From: JABCPE02 sp963516675
GTDB lineage: Bacteria > Bacteroidota > Bacteroidia > Flavobacteriales > Weeksellaceae
Direction: 5' to 3'
Assembly (NCBI GenBank): GCA_963516675.1
Contig: CAUQBH010000018.1
Span: 1-20,306, forward strand
Length of the DNA: 20,306 nucleotides
Both the position numbers and the translations under genes were made by a program. Each line of letters begins with the position of its first letter. Position 1 is the stretch's first letter. Of the stretch, positions 14,207 to 20,306 are shown piece after piece. The notes below the pieces were generated by a model. The model saw nothing but the letters and a program-made list of their open reading frames with translations, was not told the origin of the DNA and made no database searches.

Positions 14207-14563
14207 ATGAAAAGAACAAGAATCCATAAAGTAGTATTTCAAATGTTGGTTGTAATGATCGTTACAAGTTCATTACAGTTGTTTTTGAAAAACGGTTCCG
14301 CTACAAAAGGCGGAAACGCTATGGGGGCTAAAAAAGCTAGCAAAATATCCTTTGCTGATATTACAGATGGAGATAAGGCTAAAGTAGTTGCTATAAAAGT
14401 TAAATACTTTGATGATGAAGGGGCAGATAAAATATTTGAAAATAATAATAACAAAATTCTAAACACTATAAATAGTCAGCATATATCCTTTAATTCTCAA
14501 TCTGCTGAATATTCAAAACCTCAATTATTCTTACTTTACCGATCTTTGAAAGTAGACTGCTAG
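14207..14563 (+). CDS. Unknown small protein at the head of the urease operon
   Basis: A 118-residue ORF I do not recognise. It has one hydrophobic segment at about residues 9-27 (VVFQMLVVMIVTSSLQLFL) after a basic start, so it is either membrane-anchored or secreted. The rest is polar, with a Gly/Lys region at 29-45 and many Asn and Ser near the end. The tail may be damaged: just past the middle of the last 60 bases, another frame reads IFESRLLDSFRIYLEKSLEK up to a TAA near 14602, which looks like a real helical end, so a one-base deletion near 14540 is possible. It lies directly after the operon promoter and 52 bases before hypA. A connection to urea or nickel is only suggested by position. 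Confidence 0.45.
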   Translation: MKRTRIHKVVFQMLVVMIVTSSLQLFLKNGSATKGGNAMGAKKASKISFADITDGDKAKVVAIKVKYFDDEGADKIFENNNNKILNTINSQHISFNSQSAEYSKPQLFLLYRSLKVDC

Positions 14564-14615
14564 ATTCTTTTAGGATATATCTTGAAAAGAGTTTAGAGAA
14601 GTAAAGATTTGTAAA

Positions 14616-14966
14616 ATGCATGAGATTTATTTAGTCAAAAATATTTTTGACAGAATACAGGAGGAATTTCCAGAAAAATATGAAGATGTTTCAAGTGTTC
14701 ATTTAAAGGTGGGATTGCTGAGTAATGTACAACCCATCCTTATCCAGAATGCTTACAAGGCCTATGTGATGGAGTGTCCAGAGTTTTATCATACAGAATT
14801 GGTAGTAGATGTGCTTCCAGTACTGATAAAATGTGAAGAATGCGGAGAAGTCACAGAAGTAAAACAGAATAAATTTGTATGTGGTAATTGTGGGCATCCT
14901 ACAAGAAACATAATACAAGGAGAGGAATTATATATTAACGAAATAAATTTTAGGAAAAATGAGTGA
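14616..14966 (+). CDS. hypA: Nickel metallochaperone HypA
   Basis: HypA delivers nickel to [NiFe]-hydrogenase, and in Helicobacter pylori also to urease. The 116-residue protein opens with MHE, in which His2 and Glu3 belong to the nickel site, and carries the zinc site as two CxxC pairs, Cys73/Cys76 and Cys89/Cys92 (KCEECGE and VCGNCGH). Length and order are normal. No hydrogenase gene lies in the window, while urease genes follow, so urease is the likely client. The stop overlaps the hypB start by eight bases (ATGAGTGA), which suggests coupled translation and equal amounts of the two partners. Confidence 0.93.
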   Translation: MHEIYLVKNIFDRIQEEFPEKYEDVSSVHLKVGLLSNVQPILIQNAYKAYVMECPEFYHTELVVDVLPVLIKCEECGEVTEVKQNKFVCGNCGHPTRNIIQGEELYINEINFRKNE

Positions 14967-15666
14967 AGTTAAACCAAAATCATCAAGACTTACAGCAGGA
15001 AGCATAGATACAGAGCATGTATCACTTAACTTGCTGAAAGCAAACGATTTTGTTGCGGGAACAATTCGTGAAAAATTAAAAGATATATTAGTAATTAATG
15101 TTTGTTCTTCGCCAGGGAGTGGAAAAACTACTCTAATGCAGAAGACAGGAGAGTTACTAAAAGGAAAAGCAAAAATGTCTGTATTAGTGGGAGACCCAGA
15201 AACAGATAGAGATGCACAAAGAATGAAGGATGTAGGAATAGATGCCCTTCAGATAGTGACAGGAGGGATGTGTCACATAGAAGCACAGATGATCTTACAG
15301 GCGATAGACCATATGGATCTTAGCAACACAGATGTATTGTTCATTGAAAATGTAGGAAACCTAATGTGCCCATCTTCTTTTGACTTAGGTGAGGATTACA
15401 GAGTAACATTGATAGCTGTAACAGAGGGAGATGATAAACCAAGTAAATATCCTAAAATGTTCTTAACAAGTGAGTTGATGCTTGTTTCCAAAACAGATTT
15501 ACTTCCATATCTTCCGTTCTCAGTGGATGCAGTAACAAAAGATGCAAGAAGCGTGAACCCAGATATTGAGGTGATGGAAATCTCAACTCTTACAGATGTT
15601 GGCATGGAGAATTGGGTAAATTGGATTCTAGCAAAAATCAAAGAAAAGAAAGAAGCTAAGAAATAA
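14959..15666 (+). CDS. hypB: Nickel-inserting GTPase HypB
   Basis: HypB is the SIMIBI-class GTPase that works with HypA in nickel insertion. In its 235 residues are the P-loop SPGSGKTT (51-58), GDPETDRDAQR, the metal-site Cys105-His106 in GGMCHIEA, and the HypB signature ENVGNLMCPSSFDLGE. UreG, the urease GTPase of the same class, instead has a GPVGSGKT-type loop and ESGGDN, so the call as HypB is clear. The N-terminus lacks the His-rich nickel-storage stretch found in some HypB. It stands between hypA and the urea transporter in the urease operon. A role in urease maturation is inferred from location and from H. pylori, where HypAB are needed for urease. Confidence 0.94.
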   Translation: MSEVKPKSSRLTAGSIDTEHVSLNLLKANDFVAGTIREKLKDILVINVCSSPGSGKTTLMQKTGELLKGKAKMSVLVGDPETDRDAQRMKDVGIDALQIVTGGMCHIEAQMILQAIDHMDLSNTDVLFIENVGNLMCPSSFDLGEDYRVTLIAVTEGDDKPSKYPKMFLTSELMLVSKTDLLPYLPFSVDAVTKDARSVNPDIEVMEISTLTDVGMENWVNWILAKIKEKKEAKK

Positions 15667-15720
15667 CAGAAACGAAAATAAATAACAGATTCTAAATTAT
15701 AACAATTAAAACAGAAAATT

Positions 15721-16665
15721 ATGAAATTGATTAAAACAACGCTTGTTGGGATAGGACAAATCTTCCTACAAGACAATGGTTGGTCTGGATTGCTAATTAC
15801 AATCGGTATGTTTTTTAGCCACTGGACATTAGGTGTGACTTGCTTCCTAGGAGCATTGATAGGAACACTTACAGCAAAAGCATTAAAAGCTAAAGATGCA
15901 GACATAGAGTTTGGTCTTTATGGATTCAACGCAAGTTTGGCTTACATGTGTGTAATGTTCACATTTGCAACTAACGATGCTCACGAAACTTGGACAGCTG
16001 CAAGTCCTTTACTTTGGGTTCTTGGAGCAGTAGCTGCAGTGATAGCAACAGTGATTATGCATGTTTTCGTAACTAAAGGATGGACTGCATTTACATTCCC
16101 ATTCGTAGTAACATGTTGGGTTCTTTGCTGGGGATTCTCAAACTTTGGAATCTTTGGATTAGAGCAAACTACACCAGCATTGCCTGACTATACAGGAACA
16201 ATAGATGCTATTAAAACTCCATTCTACGGATGGGCAGAAGTAAACTTCGGTGCTAGCTTCCTTACAGGGGTATTTATCTTCTTAGGATTGGCAATCAGCT
16301 CACCTTCTGTAGCGATGTGGGGAACAGCAGCTGCGACATTGGGAGGATTATTTGCTCACTATGTACTTGGAATAGATGCTAATGTATTAGCAAACGGACT
16401 TTATTCATTCTCTCCAATCTTGGTAGCGTGTGCATTCGTAACAAAATCAGGAGTATCAAGAGCAGACTTTGTTTACATCGTTGTAGGAGTTCTTTTAGCA
16501 GTATTGATCCATTATGGAGTAGGCTCAATTGTTATCAATGGAAAAAATATGGCAACTTATACAATTGGTTTCATCGTAGCAACTTGGATTATGGAAGCTG
16601 TTCAAAAAGCAGTGAACAAATCAAACCCAAATACTGAGGAATTAGTAAAATCATTAAATCCTTAA
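15721..16665 (+). CDS. Urea transporter (UT/SLC14 family)
   Basis: A 314-residue membrane protein with about ten hydrophobic segments, arranged as two similar halves as in urea channels of the UT family. Each half begins with a Gln/Phe-rich start (GIGQIFLQDNGWSGLLITIG) and keeps the family-type turns: GLYGFNASLAYM in the first half and GLYSFSPILVACAF in the second. It should let urea cross the inner membrane down its gradient and feed the cytoplasmic urease. Unlike the proton-gated UreI of Helicobacter it is of the UT type. It lies 54 bases after hypB and 75 before ureA, all on one strand, in the same presumed transcript. Codon usage resembles the urease genes. Confidence 0.9.
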   Translation: MKLIKTTLVGIGQIFLQDNGWSGLLITIGMFFSHWTLGVTCFLGALIGTLTAKALKAKDADIEFGLYGFNASLAYMCVMFTFATNDAHETWTAASPLLWVLGAVAAVIATVIMHVFVTKGWTAFTFPFVVTCWVLCWGFSNFGIFGLEQTTPALPDYTGTIDAIKTPFYGWAEVNFGASFLTGVFIFLGLAISSPSVAMWGTAAATLGGLFAHYVLGIDANVLANGLYSFSPILVACAFVTKSGVSRADFVYIVVGVLLAVLIHYGVGSIVINGKNMATYTIGFIVATWIMEAVQKAVNKSNPNTEELVKSLNP

Positions 16666-16680
16666 TAAAAAGGAAAATAT

Positions 16681-16698
16681 TCAAAACATGTGTTTTGA
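16681..16698 (+). promoter_or_regulatory. Inverted repeat between the urea transporter and ureA
   Basis: TCAAAACA (16681-16688) and TGTTTTGA (16691-16698) face each other with two bases between. As RNA it would form a seven-pair stem with a four-base loop. No T-run follows, so it would not terminate transcription; it may mark a processing or stability site, or be a binding site. Chance occurrence is possible. Confidence 0.35.
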
Positions 16699-16740
16699 TA
16701 TATAATAATAACTTAATATTAACATTTTAAATTTTTAATT

Positions 16741-17043
16741 ATGCATTTAGTACCTAGAGAAACTGAGAAGCTAATGCTTTATCTAGCTGGTAAAGTGGCT
16801 GAAGACAGAAAAAACAGAGGGTTGAAACTTAACCACCCTGAAACAGTAGCGTATATCGCTCACAAATTAATTGAAGGTGCAAGAGAAGGAAAATCTGTAG
16901 CTCAATTAATGCAAGAAGGAACTACATACTTGAGTCGTCAAGATGTAATGGATGGAGTTGCTGAAATGATCCACGATGTGCAAATCGAAGCAACTTTCCC
17001 TGACGGAACAAAATTGGTAACAGTACACCACCCAATCCACTAA
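16741..17043 (+). CDS. ureA: Urease subunit gamma
   Basis: The 100-residue protein is a full urease gamma subunit: it opens MHLVPRETEKLMLYLAGKVA, with RKNRGLKLNHPETVAYI, and ends IEATFPDGTKLVTVHHPIH. It is a structural part of the (alpha-beta-gamma)3 enzyme and has no catalytic residue. It is a separate gene, not fused with beta as in Helicobacter. It comes 75 bases after the transporter gene and 26 before ureB. Confidence 0.97.
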   Translation: MHLVPRETEKLMLYLAGKVAEDRKNRGLKLNHPETVAYIAHKLIEGAREGKSVAQLMQEGTTYLSRQDVMDGVAEMIHDVQIEATFPDGTKLVTVHHPIH

Positions 17044-17069
17044 TTTAAACTTCTAAAAAAATTAAAGTT

Positions 17070-17420
17070 ATGAGTAATAATAAATATGTAGTTCCAGGAG
17101 AATACATCTTAGCTTCTGGTGACATCGAATACAACGCTGGTAAAAAAGTTCTTAAACTTAAAGTTACTAACACAGGAGACAGACCAATCCAAGTTGGATC
17201 TCACTTCCACTTCGCTGAAACTAACTCTGCTCTTGAGTTTGACAGAAAAGCAGCTGAAGCTCACAGATTGAATGTTCCTGCAGGTCTTGCACAAAGATTT
17301 GAACCAGGTGAATCTAAAGAAGTAGAGTTGATTCCTTACGGTGGAGCTAGATCAGTAAGAGGATTTAGCCTTAGACACTTAGAAAGAAACAGAGAGGCTC
17401 TTAATTCACTAAAAAAATAA
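17070..17420 (+). CDS. ureB: Urease subunit beta
   Basis: This 116-residue protein has the urease beta features: VPGEYILASGDIEYNAGK at the start, TNTGDRPIQVGSHFHFAE in the middle, and FEPGESKEVELIPYGGARSV with a trailing GFSLRHLERN. It completes the trimeric enzyme with ureA and ureC and is complete in length for the family. It sits between ureA (26 bases) and ureC (25 bases). Confidence 0.97.
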   Translation: MSNNKYVVPGEYILASGDIEYNAGKKVLKLKVTNTGDRPIQVGSHFHFAETNSALEFDRKAAEAHRLNVPAGLAQRFEPGESKEVELIPYGGARSVRGFSLRHLERNREALNSLKK

Positions 17421-17445
17421 TTATTAACGATTAAAATTTAAAATC

Positions 17446-19164
17446 ATGGCTAAATTAGATAGACAAAAATATGCCTCAATGTATGGACCAACAGTTGGGG
17501 ACAAAATTAGACTAGCAGATACAGAATTGTTTGCAGAAATCGAAAGAGACTTCACAGTATACGGAGAAGAAAACAAATTCGGTGGAGGAAAAACTTTGAG
17601 AGATGGTATGGCTCAGTCAGCTACTCACCTTAGAGATGAGGGAGTTCTAGACTTAGTAATTACCAATGCAACAATTATCGACTACTGGGGAATCGTAAAA
17701 GCAGATATCGGTATTAAGGATGGAAAAATCGCTGGTATTGGTAAAGCAGGTAACCCAAATACAATGGATGGAGTAACATCAGGAATGGTTATCGGAGCAT
17801 CTACAGAAGCGTTAGGAGGTGAAGGTCACATCTTTACAGCTGGTGGTATCGATACTCACATTCACTACATCTGTCCACAACAAGTAGAAACTGCATTAGC
17901 AGGAGGTATTACTACATTCATCGGAGGTGGTACAGGACCTAACCACGGAACATTGGCTACAACTATTGCTCCAGGTGCTTGGAACCTAAGAAAAATGTTC
18001 GAAGGTTTAGATAGCTTACCAATGAACTTTGGATTGTTCGGTAAAGGTAACTCTTCTTCTGAAGAAGCTCTTGTAGAACAAATCGAAGCTGGTGCTCTAG
18101 GTCTTAAATTACACGAAGACTGGGGATCTACACCATCTGCTATCGACTCTTGCTTGACAGTTTGTGATCAATTAGATGTACAAGCTACTATCCACACAGA
18201 TACATTGAACGAAGCAGGATTCGTAGAAGATACAATGAGAGCGATCAATGGTAGAACTATCCACACCTTCCACACAGAGGGAGCAGGGGGTGGACACGCG
18301 CCAGACATTATCACAGTAGCATCATATCCGAATGTATTGCCAGCATCAACAAACCCAACTAAGCCGTTCACAGTTAACACAATTGATGAGCACTTAGACA
18401 TGTTGATGGTATGCCACCACTTGGATAAAAATGTAAAAGAGGATGTATCTTTCGCAGATTCTAGAATTAGAAGAGAAACTATCGCTGCAGAAGATATTTT
18501 CCATGATAAAGGTATTTTCTCTATCATGTCATCTGACTCACAAGCGATGGGTAGACCAGGTGAAGTTTTGATGAGAACATTCCAGACAGCTGATAAGATG
18601 AAGAAGCAATTCGGACCATTGCCAGAGGATGAAGGAACAGGAAACGATAACTTCAGAATTAAGAGATATATTTCTAAAGTAACTATCAACCCAGCGATTG
18701 CACACGGTATCCAAAGATACATCGGATCAATCGAAGTTGGTAAGATGGCAGACTTAGTAATGTGGAGACCAGACATGTTTGGTGCTAAGCCAGAGATGAT
18801 CATCAAAGGAGGATTTGTATCTTACTCTAAAATGGGAGATCCAAACGCATCTATCCCAACTCCACAGCCAATATTCTGGAGACCAATGTTTGGAAGCTAT
18901 GGAAAAGCAAATACTGAATGTTCAGCATTCTTCGTATCTAAAGTATCTTTAGAAAAAGGAATCGTACAGTCTTACGGATTAGGTAAAAAATTATTACCAG
19001 CGAAAGGATGTAGAACAGTAGGAAAAGCAGACATGTACCACAATGATGCAATGCCTAAAATTGAGGTAAATCCACAAACACACGAAGTAAAAGTAGATGG
19101 TAAACCATGTGTATGTGAGCCAGCTAGCAAACTTCCAATGGGACAATTATACTTCATGTTCTAA
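17446..19164 (+). CDS. ureC: Urease subunit alpha, first copy
   Basis: UreC holds the dinuclear nickel active site that hydrolyses urea to ammonia and carbamate. All ligands are in place in the 572-residue protein: His138 and His140 (THIHY), Lys221, the lysine that becomes carbamylated (LKLHEDWG), His250 (IHTDTLNE), His276 (HTEGAGGGHAPD) and Asp364 (SSDSQAMGR). The flap Cys323 (MVCHH) is also present. The sequence runs to the family-typical end LPMGQLYFMF. It is the last gene of the operon and is followed by a terminator. Compared with the second copy downstream, 257 bases are identical while nearby parts differ clearly. Confidence 0.98.
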   Translation: MAKLDRQKYASMYGPTVGDKIRLADTELFAEIERDFTVYGEENKFGGGKTLRDGMAQSATHLRDEGVLDLVITNATIIDYWGIVKADIGIKDGKIAGIGKAGNPNTMDGVTSGMVIGASTEALGGEGHIFTAGGIDTHIHYICPQQVETALAGGITTFIGGGTGPNHGTLATTIAPGAWNLRKMFEGLDSLPMNFGLFGKGNSSSEEALVEQIEAGALGLKLHEDWGSTPSAIDSCLTVCDQLDVQATIHTDTLNEAGFVEDTMRAINGRTIHTFHTEGAGGGHAPDIITVASYPNVLPASTNPTKPFTVNTIDEHLDMLMVCHHLDKNVKEDVSFADSRIRRETIAAEDIFHDKGIFSIMSSDSQAMGRPGEVLMRTFQTADKMKKQFGPLPEDEGTGNDNFRIKRYISKVTINPAIAHGIQRYIGSIEVGKMADLVMWRPDMFGAKPEMIIKGGFVSYSKMGDPNASIPTPQPIFWRPMFGSYGKANTECSAFFVSKVSLEKGIVQSYGLGKKLLPAKGCRTVGKADMYHNDAMPKIEVNPQTHEVKVDGKPCVCEPASKLPMGQLYFMF

Positions 19165-19197
19165 GAAATTAGAATATAAAGATAAAACCATATTTCA

Positions 19198-19232
19198 AAT
19201 CAGTCATACTTTTGGTATGGCTGATTTTTTAT
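19198..19232 (+). terminator. Terminator of the urease operon
   Basis: AATCAGTCATAC (19198-19209) pairs with GTATGGCTGATT (19215-19226), one G-U pair, loop TTTTG, then a run of T. It separates the two ureC copies. Confidence 0.88.
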
Positions 19233-19304
19233 TGCCTAAATGTTAAAATACTAGAAACATAACAAAAATCATATTTTTTAATTTTTTTTCTGAAAAACAT
19301 TCAA

Positions 19305-19313
19305 TAAATTTGC
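19305..19313 (+). promoter_or_regulatory. -7 promoter box of the second ureC
   Basis: TAAATTTGC fits TAnnTTTG(C). At the -33 position I see only a T-run, not TTTG. It predicts a leader of about 70 bases before the ATG at 19388. Confidence 0.6.
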
Positions 19314-19326
19314 ATGTTAATTATTC

Positions 19327-19357
19327 GTGTCAAGAAAATGAAATTTGTGACACAAAT
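19327..19357 (+). promoter_or_regulatory. Palindrome and hairpin in the leader of the second ureC
   Basis: ATTTGTG-A-CACAAAT (19343-19357) is a 15-base palindrome. Overlapping it, GTGTCA (19327-19332) can pair with TGACAC (19348-19353). The two structures exclude each other in RNA. It could be an operator or a regulated leader; the similar but shorter palindrome at 6376 suggests care. Confidence 0.35.
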
Positions 19358-19387
19358 GCAAGTCAAATAATAAAAAAATAATTACTT

Positions 19388-20306
19388 ATGGCAAAGATCG
19401 ACAGACAGAAGTATGCCTCAATGTACGGACCAACAGTTGGGGACAAAATTAGATTAGCAAATTCAGAATTGTTTGCAGAAATCGAAAGAGATTTTACAGT
19501 ATACGGAGAAGAAAACAAATTCGGTGGAGGAAAAACTTTGAGAGATGGTATGGCTCAGTCAGCTACTCACCTTAGAGATGAGGGAGTTCTAGACTTAGTA
19601 ATTACCAATGCAACAATTATCGACTACTGGGGAATCGTAAAAGCAGATATCGGTATTAAGGATGGAAAAATCGCTGGTATTGGTAAAGCAGGTAACCCAA
19701 ATACAATGGATGGAGTAACATCAGGAATGGTTATCGGAGCATCTACAGAAGCTTTAGGAGGTGAAGGTCACATCTTCACAGCTGGTGCTATTGATACTCA
19801 CATTCACTACATCTGTCCACAGCAGATAGAAACTGCATTAGCAGGCGGAACAACTACTTTTGTAGGAGGTGGTACAGGACCTAACCACGGAACATTGGCT
19901 ACAACTATTACACCAGGTGCTTGGAACATTAGAAAAATGTTTGAGGCTTTGGATGGTTTACCAATGAACTTCGGTATCTTTGGTAAAGGTAACTCTTCTT
20001 CTGAGGAAGCAATCATTGAACAAATCGAAGCGGGAGTTTTCGGTCTTAAATTACATGAAGACTGGGGATCTACACCATCTGCTATCGACTCTTGTTTGAC
20101 TATTTGTGATAAATATGATGTACAAGCTACTATCCACACAGATACATTGAATGAAGGAGGATTCGTAGAAGATACAATGAGAGCGATCAATGGTAGAACA
20201 ATCCACACCTTCCACACAGAGGGAGCAGGAGGTGGACACGCGCCAGATATCATCACAGTAGCATCATATCCGAATGTATTGCCAGCATCAACAAACCCAA
20301 CTAAGC
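19388..20306 (+). CDS. ureC: Urease subunit alpha, second copy, cut by the window end
   Basis: The frame from ATG 19388 is open to the last base, 306 codons, with no stop. It aligns with the first copy without any gap. The nickel ligands reached so far are all present at the same positions: His138, His140, Lys221, His250 and His276, so it is likely active. Differences from the first copy cluster at residues 7-50, 130-165 and 185-245 (for example TAGAIDTHIH for TAGGIDTHIH and LAGGTTTFVGGG for LAGGITTFIGGG); bases 19496-19752 are identical to 17554-17810. It has its own promoter and no ureA or ureB before it. Whether further urease genes, such as ureEFGD, follow is outside the window. Confidence 0.95.
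   Translation, partial: MAKIDRQKYASMYGPTVGDKIRLANSELFAEIERDFTVYGEENKFGGGKTLRDGMAQSATHLRDEGVLDLVITNATIIDYWGIVKADIGIKDGKIAGIGKAGNPNTMDGVTSGMVIGASTEALGGEGHIFTAGAIDTHIHYICPQQIETALAGGTTTFVGGGTGPNHGTLATTITPGAWNIRKMFEALDGLPMNFGIFGKGNSSSEEAIIEQIEAGVFGLKLHEDWGSTPSAIDSCLTICDKYDVQATIHTDTLNEGGFVEDTMRAINGRTIHTFHTEGAGGGHAPDIITVASYPNVLPASTNPTK

Noticed and set aside
14959..15666. Reading hypB as the urease GTPase UreG because of the urease context
   Set aside because: The P-loop is SPGSGKTT and the switch region ENVGNLMCPSSFDLGE, and a Cys-His metal pair is present; all are HypB features and not UreG ones.
18168..18806. Long open frames on the minus strand opposite ureC (also 8752-9291 opposite guaB)
   Set aside because: They are complements of highly conserved genes with biased codon use, have Pro/Ser-rich unnatural sequences, and lack promoter boxes.
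1..20306. CRISPR arrays, tRNA or rRNA genes, insertion sequences
   Set aside because: I found no regular direct repeats with spacers, no cloverleaf or rRNA-like sequences, and no transposase reading frame or terminal repeats.

Overview
The window looks like a chromosomal piece of a low-GC member of the Bacteroidota, most likely the Flavobacteriia, family Weeksellaceae (Chryseobacterium, Elizabethkingia, Bergeyella or Ornithobacterium relatives). The reasons are: promoters of the Bacteroidota type (TTTG, 19 bases, TAnnTTTG), no Shine-Dalgarno sequences, zinc-free type B ribosomal protein L31, the GlmU-like protein of the Bacteroidetes lineage, lipoproteins with acidic residues just after the lipobox cysteine, and the IMPDH and AroA sequence style. 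The genus is not decided by the sequence.

Layout. (1) 1-760: one unrecognised gene, broken by a 2-base slip in a TA repeat, ending at a hairpin shared with the convergent SDR gene. (2) 763-5875, minus strand: a probable operon runs beta-helix lipoprotein, small lipoprotein, MazG-type pyrophosphohydrolase, aroA. After it comes a separately promoted pair, DUF2461 and SDR oxidoreductase. (3) 5929-8137, plus strand: rpmE2 with a leader hairpin and terminator, a GlmU-like nucleotidyl/acyl transferase, and a PepSY-like periplasmic protein. (4) 8138-14054: guaB, with a 15-bp inverted repeat wrapped around its promoter. Seven bases behind it lies an accessory array. The array has a 638-residue lipoprotein with a Gly-rich linker and a C-terminal HEIIH metallopeptidase motif, four small secreted paralogues, a frameshifted gene, and repeated remnants of the 3' end of the metallopeptidase gene in front of the later small genes. 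This is the layout of a polymorphic toxin with immunity cassettes; the toxin role is inferred. (5) 14142-19232: a urease operon with its own promoter and terminator: unknown ORF, hypA, hypB, urea transporter, ureA, ureB, ureC. (6) 19305-20306: a second ureC under its own promoter, cut by the window end.

How the parts work together. The urea transporter brings urea in, UreABC hydrolyses it to ammonia and carbon dioxide, and HypA/HypB are nickel chaperones that probably feed the urease. No hydrogenase and no ureDEFG are present in the window; the latter may lie beyond the right edge, after the second ureC. The two ureC copies share 257 identical bases next to clearly diverged stretches, which suggests gene conversion.

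The strongest candidates for something undescribed are the lipoprotein metallopeptidase array behind guaB, the inverted repeat around the guaB promoter, and the hypAB-urease locus with duplicated ureC.
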